Assembly: GCA_022425565.1 (NCBI GenBank)
Contig: JAKMFG010000138.1
Location: 1-28,189 of the forward strand
Reading direction: 5' to 3'
DNA length: 28,189 nucleotides
DNA from: Alphaproteobacteria bacterium
GTDB lineage: Bacteria; Pseudomonadota; Alphaproteobacteria; Puniceispirillales; Puniceispirillaceae
Part shown: positions 1-8,735 of the stretch, in pieces
How positions within the stretch are numbered: the first letter of the stretch is position 1
Layout of the letters: the number at the start of each line of letters is the position of its first letter
Made by a program: the position numbers and the translations under genes
Notes under the pieces: generated by a model
What the model was told of the DNA's origin: nothing
Databases searched by the model: none
What the model saw: only the letters and a program-made list of their open reading frames with translations

Positions 1-15
1 AATCAGCGCTTGTCA

Positions 16-705
16 CTAGTTCTCTTCGGGATAGAAAGTCTTGGCGAAGAACTTGTTCTCGTAGCTATGGCCGAACTTCATGTTCTGGAGCGTTACCGTC
101 GTGGTTACATCGGCAGCATCCCGGATCGACCATTTGCGCAGCACGAAGGGCTTGTTGGTGAATTCCAGCGTGAGCTGGCCGGCACCCTCGCCAGTATCTT
201 TGGACAGCACGATGCGCGTAATGCCGTTGCGTACCGAATGGCTGGTCTTGAACTTGTCCGATCGCAGTTCGACCTGCTCTTGCAGGATCAGCGACAGGGG
301 CGTTTCGCTGATCGGATAGCTCGTCACATGCTTGTCGTCGGGCCTGTCGACATGCAACCAGACCGGCGTTGTCAGCAGGATCAGCGGCTCGTCGAGGTCA
401 TAGATGATCTTCATCCGGTGCGGACGGCGAAGATGAAGCTCGCCCGTGGCCGTCGTGCCATCCGATGCCACCTGAATGAAATCGGCCTTCATCGTGCTGA
501 TGCTGTCGAACCACGCCTCGGCACGGCTCACTGGATCCGGCGCATTGGCCAGCGTGCCGGCCACCGGAAACAGTATCCCCCCGACCAGCATCGCCGCCGC
601 CATTACCATCGGCAATACAATTGGCATTGCCACTGGTCTCAACCGCTCCCCAACAGGCCGCCACATTACAAGTTTCATCCAATTCAAGTTCATACCCGCA
701 CTCAC
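16..705 (-). CDS. lolA: Outer-membrane lipoprotein carrier protein LolA
   Basis: Periplasmic chaperone that takes lipoproteins released by the LolCDE transporter and hands them to the outer membrane. The 229-residue product has a basic N-terminus, a hydrophobic stretch at about residues 26-50 and a likely signal peptidase site after ANA, followed by a LolA-type beta-rich domain ([13 protein letters not shown] near the start, [16 protein letters not shown] in the middle). The GTG at 705 was chosen because it overlaps the ftsK stop as GTGA and has a GAGGA about 9 bases upstream; an ATG at 693 is the alternative. It is the last gene of the aminotransferase-ftsK-lolA run and is probably translationally coupled to ftsK. 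Family assignment is confident; length and position next to ftsK fit alphaproteobacterial LolA. Confidence 0.9.
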   Translation of the reverse strand: MSAGMNLNWMKLVMWRPVGERLRPVAMPIVLPMVMAAAMLVGGILFPVAGTLANAPDPVSRAEAWFDSISTMKADFIQVASDGTTATGELHLRRPHRMKIIYDLDEPLILLTTPVWLHVDRPDDKHVTSYPISETPLSLILQEQVELRSDKFKTSHSVRNGITRIVLSKDTGEGAGQLTLEFTNKPFVLRKWSIRDAADVTTTVTLQNMKFGHSYENKFFAKTFYPEEN

Positions 706-3059
706 TGACCGGCTTCCTCACTTACCAGAACCTCGCGCTTGCCAACATGATTGGCGGCACTGATGATGCCGTTGCTTTCCATCTCCTCGATGATGGTGGC
801 AGCCCGATTATAACCGATCTTCAGATGTCGCTGAACAAAGCTTGTCGAGGCTTTCTGCTCACGAATCACCAGTTGCACCGCCTGATCATAGAGGCTGTTG
901 CCACCAAGAAGGTCACCCGTGCCACCAGCCGGAATTGCATCCGCCTCCTCTTCCTCGGCAACAACCTTTTCATTATAATCCGGCTCGCCCTGCTTGCGCA
1001 GGAAATCAGCCACAGCCTGAACCTCGTCATCAGAGACAAACGGCCCGTGAACACGCGTCACCCGGCCACCGCCTTCCATGAACAGCATGTCGCCGCGGCC
1101 AAGCAGCTGTTCGGCGCCCTGCTCGCCGAGAATGGTGCGGCTGTCGATCCGCGATGTAACCTGAAAGCTGATCCTGGTGGGGAAGTTCGCCTTGATGGTG
1201 CCGGTGATGACATCGACCGAGGGGCGCTGCGTCGCCATGATCACATGGATGCCAGCGGCCCGAGCCATCTGCGCGAGGCGCTGCACGGCAGCCTCGATTT
1301 CCTTGCCGGCGACCAGCATCAGGTCGGCAACCTCGTCAATCACCACGACGATGAAAGGCAATGGCGTCAGGTCCAGGATCTCTTCTTCAAACACCGGGCG
1401 GCCCGTCTCGGAATCAAATCCTGTCTGAACACGGCGCGTCAGCACCTCGCCCTCGTCCCGTGCCCTGGCCACACGTTCGTTATAGCCGGCGATGTTGCGG
1501 ACATTCAGCTTCGCCATATTGCGATAACGGGTTTCCATCTCGCGAACGGCCCATTTCAAAGCCGTCACCGCCTTGGACGGTTCGGTTACCACCGGGCTCA
1601 GCAGGTGCGGAATGCCATCATAGACGGACAGTTCCAGCATCTTGGGATCAACCAGAATCATCCGGCATGTTTCCGGCGTGTGACGATAGAGGAGCGACAG
1701 GATCATTGCGTTGATACCCACCGACTTGCCCGAGCCGGTGGTGCCGGCCACAAGAAGATGCGGCATCTTCGCCAGATCGACGATCACAGGCGCGCCGGCG
1801 ATGTCCTTGCCGAGCGCCATGGGCAGGTTGCTGGCGTCGGACTGCCAGACGGCATGATCAAGTATCTCACGAAGGACAACGACCTGCCGGTCAATATTCG
1901 GAAGCTCGATGCCGATGACATTCTGCCCCGGCACCACAGCCACGCGCACAGACACCGCGCTCATCGACCGGGCGATGTCGTCAGCCAGCGAGATCACGCG
2001 CTGTGATTTTGTTCCGGGAGCGGGCTCAAGGTCGTGGCGCGTCACCACCGGGCCATATCTGGATTCTGTGATTTCCCCTTTGACGCTGAAATCCCCGAGA
2101 ACTGTCTCGAGCTCCACGGCTGTGGCCTCGAGCTCCTGCTTCGACAGGCCGGAGGCCGCCTTTCCGGGCGCCTTCAGCAGCTTTGCCGGCGGCAGACGGA
2201 ACTGGCCGTCGCCACCAAAATCAAGCCGCCCCTGGTTGGTGGACGGGGTGGCTGGCGCACCTGTGTCGCCACCGGTATCAATGATTGTCGGCTCCTGCCG
2301 CTTTTTCTTTCCGGCAATCTTGCGGGGCCGCTTCTTGGCCGCCGGCTTCCCGGTTTCGGCAACAGGCTCACTGGTCTCCGCCAATTCAAGCGCCGGCGCG
2401 TCTTCGCCGCCATCCTCTGCCTCGGCGCGGCGCGGCCTTATCACCCCGCCGACCAGCCGTGCCAGCACCCGGACCGGCATCACAAGCACCGCCCACTGGC
2501 GGCGCGAGAGGGTCGCGCTCCAGGACCAGAGCAGAATGCCTAGCAGCGCGTATCCGGCACCAAGATAATGCGTCATGCCAAGACCGAAGACAGGCGGCAC
2601 TGGCGGCACATGCGGCATGGTCAGGCCGAGGAGCACCACGCCGGCAGCCCCACCGGCAGCACTGCCGGAACCACCTGACAGGCCATAAATGCCGCTGGCG
2701 AGAAGAAGAAGCGCAACAGGCGCCAGAAACAGCCGTGCCACACGCTGACCGATCGCCTGCTTGCGCAACAGCCGATAGCCCCATCCAAGAGGAAGAAACG
2801 TGGCAAAGAAACTTGCCGTGCCAAGGCTGGTTCGAAGGCCACCGGCAATGGCGGCCCCGACGGGGCCGAACCAGTTGTTGACGGGGCCGGGGGAAAAGGC
2901 GCTCCAGGACGGATCAAGACGGCCAGGCGAAAACAGCATCGCCGTCAAAGCGCCTCCGGCCAGGATCAGCAGAAGCCCGGATGCCTCCATCGCCCGCCGG
3001 CGCAGGAACATCAACAGCACCGGTGACAGAAGTTTGCCTTTTTCGCCGTTTTCCGCCAT
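702..3059 (-). CDS. ftsK: DNA translocase FtsK
   Basis: Septum-anchored ATPase that pumps DNA to finish chromosome segregation and activates XerCD recombination at dif. The 785-residue protein starts with about four membrane segments in the first 180 residues, then a short Ala/Pro/Lys-rich linker (about 210-280), then the RecA-like motor. Walker A GTTGSGKS has its lysine at about residue 445, Walker [12 protein letters not shown] lies near residue 570, and [13 protein letters not shown] follows. The last 70 residues form the winged-helix gamma domain that reads KOPS sequences ([16 protein letters not shown]...). The linker is short compared with E. coli FtsK, as is usual in alphaproteobacteria. 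The start ATG overlaps the upstream aminotransferase stop by one base (TGATG), and the stop overlaps lolA, so the three genes look like one operon. Confidence 0.97.
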   Translation of the reverse strand: MAENGEKGKLLSPVLLMFLRRRAMEASGLLLILAGGALTAMLFSPGRLDPSWSAFSPGPVNNWFGPVGAAIAGGLRTSLGTASFFATFLPLGWGYRLLRKQAIGQRVARLFLAPVALLLLASGIYGLSGGSGSAAGGAAGVVLLGLTMPHVPPVPPVFGLGMTHYLGAGYALLGILLWSWSATLSRRQWAVLVMPVRVLARLVGGVIRPRRAEAEDGGEDAPALELAETSEPVAETGKPAAKKRPRKIAGKKKRQEPTIIDTGGDTGAPATPSTNQGRLDFGGDGQFRLPPAKLLKAPGKAASGLSKQELEATAVELETVLGDFSVKGEITESRYGPVVTRHDLEPAPGTKSQRVISLADDIARSMSAVSVRVAVVPGQNVIGIELPNIDRQVVVLREILDHAVWQSDASNLPMALGKDIAGAPVIVDLAKMPHLLVAGTTGSGKSVGINAMILSLLYRHTPETCRMILVDPKMLELSVYDGIPHLLSPVVTEPSKAVTALKWAVREMETRYRNMAKLNVRNIAGYNERVARARDEGEVLTRRVQTGFDSETGRPVFEEEILDLTPLPFIVVVIDEVADLMLVAGKEIEAAVQRLAQMARAAGIHVIMATQRPSVDVITGTIKANFPTRISFQVTSRIDSRTILGEQGAEQLLGRGDMLFMEGGGRVTRVHGPFVSDDEVQAVADFLRKQGEPDYNEKVVAEEEEADAIPAGGTGDLLGGNSLYDQAVQLVIREQKASTSFVQRHLKIGYNRAATIIEEMESNGIISAANHVGKREVLVSEEAGQ

Positions 3060-4285
3060 CAGCCTGCCTGTGCTACGCCCTTGCCGCCATCATGGATCGC
3101 AGCAACCCGGGCAAGGCTCTCCTCGGTCCGCTCATGATCATGAACAAGGGCAAGGCGGACATAGCCGGCCCCGGGATTCACACCCTCGCTGGTCTCTGCC
3201 ATGAAAGACCCCGGCATTGCCCGTACCGCCTGTTCACGCATCAGTCGCCTGACGAATTCATGATCGTCATCCACCGGAAGCCACAGGAAGAACCCGCCGG
3301 CCGGTGGCGTAACTCCGAGATAGCGTGCGGCAAGGGCGAAGCTGTGGTCATAATGGGCCCGAATTGCGGCAACATGGTCGTCATCCTCATAGAGATCGGC
3401 GGCCACCATCAGCAAAGGTGTCGGCACCAGCGATCCGGAATTTGCAACCAGCTTGGCATAGAGGCCGATAACCGACGCATCACCGATGATATAACCTGCC
3501 CGAAGCCCGGCGGCGCTGGACCGTTTCGACAACGAGTTCAGCACCACCAGATTGCGCAGCGGATCAAGTCCGGAATCCGCACCATTCTCTTCATGAAGGG
3601 CCGCCGCAGCCTCGAGAGCGCCTGGCGGCGGCGTGCCGCGCCAGATGTCGCAATAGCATTCATCCATGACCAGCAGGAAGTCATATCTACGGGCCAGCCT
3701 GATCGCCGACTTGATGTCATCCAGTGACATGACTCCGCCCTGCGGATTGGTCGGGCTGCACAGATAGACAATGGTCGTTCGCGCCAGGACGGTGTCCGGC
3801 TGCGCGCCAAGATCGGGAACAAACCCGTCATCTGCAAAGGCATTCAGATATCTGATCTCGGCACCCGAGGCGAGCGCCCCGGCCCGCCAGGCATGGTAAT
3901 AGGGATTGGCGACAAGCGCTGCCGCATTTGGCTTGGTGTTCCGGACCAGCCCGCCGAAAAAGGCCAGCGGCTCGCGCGTGCCAGGGACCGGCAGCATCTG
4001 ACGGTCAAGATCGACCAGCCCGGCGGCTGACGGCCAGCGGCGGGCGATGTAAGTCTCCACTGCGGAGGTGAAGCGCGCATGCCCGGCAGCTTTTGGATAG
4101 AATTGCCAGCCGTCATTATGCGCCGCGATGCTGTCTGTCAGCAGCGGTCCACCGGGTATCTGTGGCTCGCCGATGGACAGGTCCAGCAGCGTGCTGCCTT
4201 CGCAAGGCTGCTGGTCGGCGAGAAGCGCGCGCATCTGCGCGAACATATTGCCGTCGAAAATCCTGTATTCCGGGTTCAGTTCCAT
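3059..4285 (-). CDS. Class I/II PLP aminotransferase, DapC-like
   Basis: Fold-type I PLP-dependent aminotransferase, most like N-succinyl-diaminopimelate aminotransferase (DapC), which acts in lysine and peptidoglycan precursor synthesis. Visible signatures are [12 protein letters not shown] near the N-terminus, the SPTNPQGG loop, the PLP-binding lysine in [20 protein letters not shown] (about residue 254) and the substrate-carboxylate arginine in GYVRLALV. I chose ATG 4285 ([10 protein letters not shown]...) because it gives the N-terminus usual for the family and has GGCGG just upstream. An in-frame ATG at 4360 would add 25 unconserved residues read from a tandem repeat. The gene heads the ftsK-lolA run. 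Substrate is inferred from the SLSKRS motif style only; another amino acid substrate is possible. Confidence 0.82.
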   Translation of the reverse strand: MELNPEYRIFDGNMFAQMRALLADQQPCEGSTLLDLSIGEPQIPGGPLLTDSIAAHNDGWQFYPKAAGHARFTSAVETYIARRWPSAAGLVDLDRQMLPVPGTREPLAFFGGLVRNTKPNAAALVANPYYHAWRAGALASGAEIRYLNAFADDGFVPDLGAQPDTVLARTTIVYLCSPTNPQGGVMSLDDIKSAIRLARRYDFLLVMDECYCDIWRGTPPPGALEAAAALHEENGADSGLDPLRNLVVLNSLSKRSSAAGLRAGYIIGDASVIGLYAKLVANSGSLVPTPLLMVAADLYEDDDHVAAIRAHYDHSFALAARYLGVTPPAGGFFLWLPVDDDHEFVRRLMREQAVRAMPGSFMAETSEGVNPGAGYVRLALVHDHERTEESLARVAAIHDGGKGVAQAG

Positions 4286-4321
4286 GTTCCGCCAATTCGC
4301 GCCGTCATAATGCCGTTCAGC

Positions 4322-4369
4322 CTGCCATTCAATGTGACTGCCATTCAATTCGACTGCCATTCAATTCAT
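4322..4369. repeat. Three tandem copies of a 16-bp repeat
   Basis: Three head-to-tail units on the plus strand, CTGCCATTCAATgtga, CTGCCATTCAATtcga and CTGCCATTCAATtcat, with no spacers. Each contains CAT, which reads as an ATG toward the aminotransferase gene (at 4328, 4344 and 4360). As 16 is not a multiple of 3, the three ATGs fall in three different frames; only the distal one is in frame with the gene. A degenerate partial copy (atgccgttcag) lies just downstream on the gene side. Confidence 0.85.
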
Positions 4370-4635
4370 ATGTCTTGCTGCCTGTCACCTCGACGGGATG
4401 ACATTCGCCCACACGGCCAAACCGCGTCACAGACCACATCACAGAACTAACGCATCGTGGATTGAGGAGCAATCACCCAGCGCCAAATCATCACGCTTCT
4501 CCGGCATCCCGGCCCTGAATGATGATGTCAGCAACCAAGCCGTCCGGTTCCCGGTTGCGACCGCATTGCCGATGGACAAGCGGCAAGGCTCACCCTACAT
4601 CTTGGTAACGTGATACGACGAGGAACAAATTCCTG
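4370..4635. other. Divergent intergenic region, two inverted repeats
   Basis: Non-coding gap between the leftward aminotransferase and the rightward HAD phosphatase. I see two inverted repeats: GTGG-ATTG with CAATCAC at 4457-4476 (7-bp arms with one bulged base, AGGAG loop) and GCAACC at 4531-4536 with GGTTGC at 4553-4558 (centres about two helical turns apart). Either could be an operator, but nothing identifies a regulator. No RNA gene or convincing terminator is visible. A 71-codon open frame at 4398-4613 has no protein character. Confidence 0.4.
4573..4601 (+). promoter_or_regulatory. Candidate sigma70 promoter for the GmhB-like gene
   Basis: TGGACA (4573-4578), a 17-base spacer and TACATC (4596-4601), placing a start site near 4608 and leaving a leader of about 28 bases before the ATG at 4636. 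The -35 matches consensus at five of six positions; the -10 is weak. Confidence 0.35.
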
Positions 4636-5184
4636 ATGACGGCTGCGGCAGGCAAGATACCGGCGGTGTTTCTGGACCGTGACAGCACGCTGAACGTGGA
4701 CCATGGCTATACGCACAAGGTTGAGGATTTTGCGTGGATGCCGGGCGCGCCAAAGGCACTTGCGCTGTTCCATCGACACGGCATCGCCTGTTTCATCGTC
4801 ACCAACCAGGGCGGCATTGGCAAAGGGCTGTACACCGAAGCCGACATGGCCGCCTTTAACGATCACCTGTGCCACGAGGCGAAACGCGCCGGCGGGCGGA
4901 TCACCGATATCGCCTTTTGCGCCAGCCACCCCGACGCCGCAGCTGCGCAACTGAGGGCGCCATCCCCGCGCCGCAAGCCGGCGCCAGGGATGATCCTCGA
5001 GCTGGCGGAAAAATGGAATGTCGACCTTGCCACGTCGGTGATGATTGGCGACCGCGACAGTGATGTCGTCGCTGGTCAGGCCGCCGGGTGCCACGCCTAT
5101 CTGTTCGACGGCACTGACCTCGCAGCTCTGGCCCGGGATGTGGTGGAGCGGCACTTTGCCAATCGCGAGAGCGGCGATGACTAA
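4636..5184 (+). CDS. gmhB: HAD-IIIA phosphatase, GmhB-like, zinc loop degenerate
   Basis: Probable D-glycero-D-manno-heptose-1,7-bisphosphate 7-phosphatase, a cytoplasmic step in making ADP-heptose for LPS inner core. In the 182 residues the HAD motifs are present: nucleophile and acid/base aspartates in FLDRDSTLN (residues about 12-20, with Ser where Gly is usual), motif II TNQGG, the substrate-reading RRKPAPGM, and GDRDSD for magnesium. The zinc-binding loop of GmhB and HisB-N (Cys-x-His, later Cys-x-Cys) is not intact: only Cys95 remains, the His position is Ser, and the later pair reads PSP. Start ATG 4636 has GAGGA at 4620-4624. The stop is overlapped by 8 bases by the next gene. gmhA, an earlier pathway step, lies about 11 kb away. 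A different HAD-IIIA substrate is possible. Confidence 0.75.
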   Translation: MTAAAGKIPAVFLDRDSTLNVDHGYTHKVEDFAWMPGAPKALALFHRHGIACFIVTNQGGIGKGLYTEADMAAFNDHLCHEAKRAGGRITDIAFCASHPDAAAAQLRAPSPRRKPAPGMILELAEKWNVDLATSVMIGDRDSDVVAGQAAGCHAYLFDGTDLAALARDVVERHFANRESGDD

Positions 5185-6439
5185 AAACGGCACCCCCGGC
5201 ATCGCGGTTATCGGCGGCGGACTGACCGGCCTGATGACGGCTGCCGCGCTGTCCCATACGGGTCCGCGCATCAACCTGATCGACCGCGCCGAAGCCGACG
5301 CGGCCCATCCCGACGAGAGAACGACAACCATCAACGCTGCCGGGGCACGCATGCTGGCCGCGCTCGGCGTATGGGACAGGCTTAAAACGCCGCCGGCGCC
5401 GGTAACGCAGATCGCTGTCGCCGAAGGACCAGCACCGACCGGGCTTGCCGCCAGACGCCGCGCAGACAGCGACCTGTCCTGGCAGTCCGGTGACGCGCCA
5501 ATGGGATATGTGGTCGCCAATGCAGCACTGCAGTCGGCTCTTCGTGAAACGCTGGCTACCACAGATGTCATTGAACGCCGCTGTTGCGCGGTGACGGGCT
5601 GGTCGGCGGGTGACACGGTCTCGTCGCTTGGTCTTGCAGAGTCCGCCGGACATGAGGAGACGATGGACGTCTCGCTCGTTGTCGCCTGTGACGGCGCGCG
5701 CAGTATGATGGCCGAGCTTGCCGGCCTTGGCCGGCGCGAGGAGCGGCAGAGCCAGACGGCGATCGTGACCACCCTTCGCACCGAGCGACCGCATGAGGGC
5801 ACCGCTTTCCAGCGATTCCTGTCGACCGGTCCTTTTGCCCTGATGCCGGGACCGGGCGATGGCGGCGGTTACGAGATGTCGCTTGTCTGGACCCTGCCAA
5901 ACGACACTGCGCAACGCCTGATTGCCGCTGACAATGCGTCCTTCGAGGCAGCCTGCCTCGAGGCATTTGGACCGCGTCTGGGCTATATGGCGCTGGCTGG
6001 AGACAGGCTTGCATGGCCGTTGCAGCCGGCATGGCGCCGCCGAATCACGGCGCCGGGCCTTGTGCTTGCGGGAGATGCGGCACACAGCATCCACCCACTT
6101 GCCGGACAGGGCTATAATCTGGCGCTGGCTGATACTGCGGTTCTGGCAGATCTGATCGTGGCAACGCACCGGCGCGGCCTGGCCGCCTCGCATCCGTCGC
6201 TTCGCAGTGCATATGAATCGGCGCGCTTCAATGAACGGTTGGCGATGAGTGTCGCGACATCAGGGCTGAACAAGCTGTTCGCCGCCGCCCCGCCAATGGT
6301 GCGCCGGGCGGCCGGAATGGGGTTTTCGATCCTCAACAGGCTTCCCGGCAAGTCTCTTTTTTCGGAAATCGCAGAGGGTGGCCGGCTCGCCGACGCGGCG
6401 CTTCTGGACGGCAGGCTCCCCGACGAGACCGGCCGATAA
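5177..6439 (+). CDS. FAD-dependent monooxygenase, UbiH/UbiF/VisC family
   Basis: Flavoprotein hydroxylase of the family that hydroxylates the ubiquinone ring at the inner membrane. The 420-residue product has an N-terminal dinucleotide-binding motif AVIGGGLTGLMTAAAL (about residues 9-24) followed by the ribose-binding acidic end LIDR, and the family signature LAGDAAHSIHPLAGQGYNLAL in the C-terminal third, which contacts FAD. The ATG at 5177 lies inside the last codons of the phosphatase gene (8-base overlap) and matches the usual N-terminus, so the two are probably co-translated. Which ring position it hydroxylates cannot be told from sequence alone, so I give no gene symbol. It ends 34 bases from the convergent DUF971 gene. 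Confidence 0.88.
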   Translation: MTKNGTPGIAVIGGGLTGLMTAAALSHTGPRINLIDRAEADAAHPDERTTTINAAGARMLAALGVWDRLKTPPAPVTQIAVAEGPAPTGLAARRRADSDLSWQSGDAPMGYVVANAALQSALRETLATTDVIERRCCAVTGWSAGDTVSSLGLAESAGHEETMDVSLVVACDGARSMMAELAGLGRREERQSQTAIVTTLRTERPHEGTAFQRFLSTGPFALMPGPGDGGGYEMSLVWTLPNDTAQRLIAADNASFEAACLEAFGPRLGYMALAGDRLAWPLQPAWRRRITAPGLVLAGDAAHSIHPLAGQGYNLALADTAVLADLIVATHRRGLAASHPSLRSAYESARFNERLAMSVATSGLNKLFAAAPPMVRRAAGMGFSILNRLPGKSLFSEIAEGGRLADAALLDGRLPDETGR

Positions 6440-6473
6440 TCAACACCGGCCCTTCAATCTGAAATGAGAGGGT

Positions 6474-6830
6474 TTAGCTGCGCTGCTGTCCGGCGACAGA
6501 AAGGCGCTCCATATATTCCGCCATCAGGCTGTCCTGACGCATTCCGTAATCATGCAGGATATCCCAGCTGAACAGGCCGGTATCATGGCCATCGTCAAAG
6601 ACAAGGCGAACGGCATAATTGCCGACCGGCTCCACCCTTGAAATGGCGACATTCTGCTTGCCGGACGGCGTGGTCTTCTGTCCGGCACCATGGCCCTGAA
6701 CCTCGGCTGAGGGGGATTCCACACGCAACAGCTCGGCGGCCAGCGCAAAGCTCTCACCGCCCTCGAACGTCACATGAAGCGTGCGCTTGTCACTTGCCAG
6801 CCGGATTTCCGAGGGCCAGGCGGCGGTCAT
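6474..6830 (-). CDS. DUF971 domain protein
   Basis: Small cytoplasmic protein of 118 residues made of one DUF971 domain, the domain also found at the N-terminus of gamma-butyrobetaine hydroxylase. Typical features are an N-terminal [13 protein letters not shown] strand pair and the C-terminal [22 protein letters not shown] motif. Family members occur near iron-sulfur assembly and protein-quality genes, but no reaction is established that I can rely on. It is the last gene of a four-gene operon; its ATG overlaps the stop of the Trm112-like gene by four bases (ATGA), which argues for translational coupling. Confidence 0.85.
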   Translation of the reverse strand: MTAAWPSEIRLASDKRTLHVTFEGGESFALAAELLRVESPSAEVQGHGAGQKTTPSGKQNVAISRVEPVGNYAVRLVFDDGHDTGLFSWDILHDYGMRQDSLMAEYMERLSVAGQQRS

Positions 6831-7075
6831 TTGCGAAGCGCCCCGATTTCGGTCTCGCTCAGCTCGCGCGCTTCATCCAGCAGCATCACCGGCACGCCGG
6901 CGCGAACTGGAAAGGCACGGCCGAGCTGGCGGCTCACGAGCTCGTTTCGCGCGCGGTCATATTCGAGCGGACCATGCGTGACCGGGCAGACCAGCACCTC
7001 GAGCATGGCCGGGTCAACACCAGGCGCATCGGCGCCGGACCGGGTATCAGTGTCTTGCGTCATTCTGACCGTCAT
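6827..7075 (-). CDS. Trm112-like small protein (YcaR type)
   Basis: Homologue of eukaryotic and archaeal Trm112, the small partner that stabilises and activates several methyltransferases acting on RNA and translation factors. The bacterial form is seen here: [17 protein letters not shown], then [22 protein letters not shown]. Only one cysteine is present, so the four-cysteine zinc site of eukaryotic Trm112 is absent, as in YcaR. Two ATGs are possible, 7075 and 7063; neither has a well-spaced ribosome site and both overlap the end of the Lon-domain gene, consistent with translational coupling. The N-terminal 20 residues before PAMLEVLV look unconserved. Partner methyltransferase is unknown. 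Confidence 0.85.
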   Translation of the reverse strand: MTVRMTQDTDTRSGADAPGVDPAMLEVLVCPVTHGPLEYDRARNELVSRQLGRAFPVRAGVPVMLLDEARELSETEIGALRK

Positions 7076-7691
7076 CCTCGTGAAGCGCCATTTCCATCAT
7101 AGCCACAAGCAGATCAGCGCGGCGAGTGATTCCTTCAGCCTCGAGAAGCGCCTGCTTTTCGGCCACATCAAACGGGCAGACCATCGCAAGTGTGTTCAGA
7201 ATGGAGTTATCGTCAGACTGTTCGATCTGGTCCCAGTCAGCTTCGAACCCACGCTGATCGAAATAGCGGCGCATGACCGAAAACATGTGATCGCGGTTGC
7301 CAATCCCGCCTTCGCCATCCTCGAGGTCGGTGATGAATTCCTCCCAACCGACATCGGCAAGCCGGTAACCACGGGACGTCACCTTGTGATCATGAAGCCG
7401 GAACCGGCTGACACCATTCAGCGCAATCATGTAGCGCCCGTCGCCGGTTTCCTGGAAGTAGCTGATCCGGCCGGCACAGCCGATTCCGAACAGCTGCCCG
7501 TCTTCCTCGATGGGTTGCACCATGCCAATCAGCCGACCGCTGGCACCGAGTGCATCCTCGATCATCGCAAGATAACGCGGCTCAAAAATATTCAGCGGCA
7601 GCTGGCCGCCCGGAAGCAGCAGCGCGCTCGGCAGCGGGAAAATCGGAATCTGCGACGGCAAGGACGCAGCGGCATCAAAATCTGTGTTCAT
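7047..7691 (-). CDS. Lon N-terminal (substrate-binding) domain protein
   Basis: A 214-residue stand-alone Lon substrate-binding (PUA-like) domain with no AAA+ or protease domain. The signature [26 protein letters not shown] is at about residues 14-39, followed by [29 protein letters not shown] and a helical C-terminal part. Such proteins are thought to take part in substrate recognition or protein quality control, but their role is not well defined. ATG 7691 is chosen because GAGG lies 8 bases upstream; a TTG at 7715 extends the frame but has no support. It lies 29 bases after the CnoX-like gene, on the same strand, and overlaps the next gene. Confidence 0.88.
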   Translation of the reverse strand: MNTDFDAAASLPSQIPIFPLPSALLLPGGQLPLNIFEPRYLAMIEDALGASGRLIGMVQPIEEDGQLFGIGCAGRISYFQETGDGRYMIALNGVSRFRLHDHKVTSRGYRLADVGWEEFITDLEDGEGGIGNRDHMFSVMRRYFDQRGFEADWDQIEQSDDNSILNTLAMVCPFDVAEKQALLEAEGITRRADLLVAMMEMALHEDDGQNDARH

Positions 7692-7720
7692 CGTCCAAAC
7701 CTCACTCGAGGGCAATATCC

Positions 7721-8620
7721 TCAGGAAAACAAAAGGGTCGAAAGCTTGCGCCGAGCAGCGATCACATCCGGGTTTGCCGCGCCAAGCGTGGCGAAAAACT
7801 CCAGAAGCTGCAGTCGCGCTGCATCGTCATTCCAGCCACGCTCGATGCGGATGGACTCCAGAAGCTGGGCCATCGCATCGGCATTGGCGCCAATTGCATA
7901 GAGCGCCAGCGCATATTCCTGACGCGCGGCAAGATCATTCGGGTCAGCCTCGACGGCTGCCTTTGCGGCATCCAGCTCACCTGCAGATTCCGACGCCTTT
8001 TCCGCAAGTTCAACCGCCGCGATCGCCGACTGCATCGCCGGGTCTTGGCGATAGTCATCATTCAGCTGGTCGATCACCTCACGTGCACCGGCATTGTCAC
8101 CGCTGGCACTCAGGCACCGCACGACACCGGCAAGTGCAGCAACAGATTCCGGCGCGGCGCTCATCACTTCCTGAAACTGCATCATGGCAGTGCCGTGATC
8201 ACCAGAGGCGAGCGCCGCCTCGGCCGCCTCGAGCATCGAGGCGATATCAGCACCCGCACCGCCCATCGAAGACAGTTTCTCGACAAACTGCTTCACGCTG
8301 GATTCAGGTTGCGCCCCGGCAAAACCATCAACCGGCTGGCCATCGACAAATCCATAGACAGTCGGCACGGACTGCACCCGCAGCTGCTGTGCAATCTGCT
8401 GGTTGTCATCAATATTCACCCGCACCATGCGGACCTTGCCGCCGCTGGCACCAACAACTTTTTCAAGAACCGGGCCAAGCTGCTTGCAGGGCCCGCACCA
8501 GGGGGCCCAGAACTGCACGATGGTTGGTGTCGCTTTCGAACCTTCAATCACCTCGGCCATGAAATTGTCCATTGTGACGTCAACAGGTGTCGACTGAGGT
8601 GCTGAAATCATTTGATCCAT
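7721..8620 (-). CDS. cnoX: Thioredoxin/TPR chaperone, CnoX (YbbN)-like
   Basis: A thioredoxin domain fused to a helical TPR region, the layout of CnoX, a holdase that protects proteins from oxidative damage and passes them to GroEL/ES. The thioredoxin part covers about residues 20-125 with FWAPWCGPCKQLGP (CGPC at about 42-45) and the cis-proline in SVPTVYGF. The rest (about 130-299) is alanine-rich repeated helices. E. coli CnoX has SQHC and no reductase activity, whereas alphaproteobacterial proteins such as Caulobacter CnoX keep CxxC; this one keeps it. ATG 8620 is used; an in-frame ATG at 8611 is close by and neither has a strong ribosome site. First gene of the operon with Lon-N, Trm112 and DUF971 genes. 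Confidence 0.87.
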   Translation of the reverse strand: MDQMISAPQSTPVDVTMDNFMAEVIEGSKATPTIVQFWAPWCGPCKQLGPVLEKVVGASGGKVRMVRVNIDDNQQIAQQLRVQSVPTVYGFVDGQPVDGFAGAQPESSVKQFVEKLSSMGGAGADIASMLEAAEAALASGDHGTAMMQFQEVMSAAPESVAALAGVVRCLSASGDNAGAREVIDQLNDDYRQDPAMQSAIAAVELAEKASESAGELDAAKAAVEADPNDLAARQEYALALYAIGANADAMAQLLESIRIERGWNDDAARLQLLEFFATLGAANPDVIAARRKLSTLLFS

Positions 8621-8690
8621 GGCAAGTTCGTGTCCGCTAATTCTGGGTTTGGCACCGCCGGGACTGGCGGCTGGCAGGCATTTACATTCT

Positions 8691-8726
8691 CTAGAGTGAA
8701 TCTAGGTATGCAGTCCGTCAAAACAA
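8691..8726 (-). promoter_or_regulatory. Candidate promoter of the CnoX operon with palindrome and GANTC site
   Basis: On the minus strand TTGTTT (8726-8721), a 16-base spacer and TAGATT (8704-8699). The -10 is covered by a perfect inverted repeat CTAGA-GTGAA-TCTAG (8691-8705) and contains a GANTC methylation site (8698-8702, GATTC on the minus strand). The -35 is weak, so the promoter call is tentative; the palindrome and the GANTC are directly visible. Confidence 0.4.
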
Positions 8727-8735
8727 GATGGGTGG

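Noticed and set aside
621..2006. 461-codon open frame on the plus strand opposite ftsK
   Set aside because: It lies antisense to the well-supported FtsK motor domain; its translation is rich in His, Arg and Ala with no recognisable motif, as expected for the complement of GC-rich codons.
4398..4613. 71-codon open frame in the divergent gap before the GmhB-like gene
   Set aside because: No ribosome site, no conserved-looking composition, and it covers predicted regulatory repeats and a promoter.
4528..6193. Two overlapping long minus-strand frames (424 and 430 codons) opposite the GmhB-like and UbiH-like genes
   Set aside because: Both are antisense to genes with intact catalytic motifs, and their translations have no family character.
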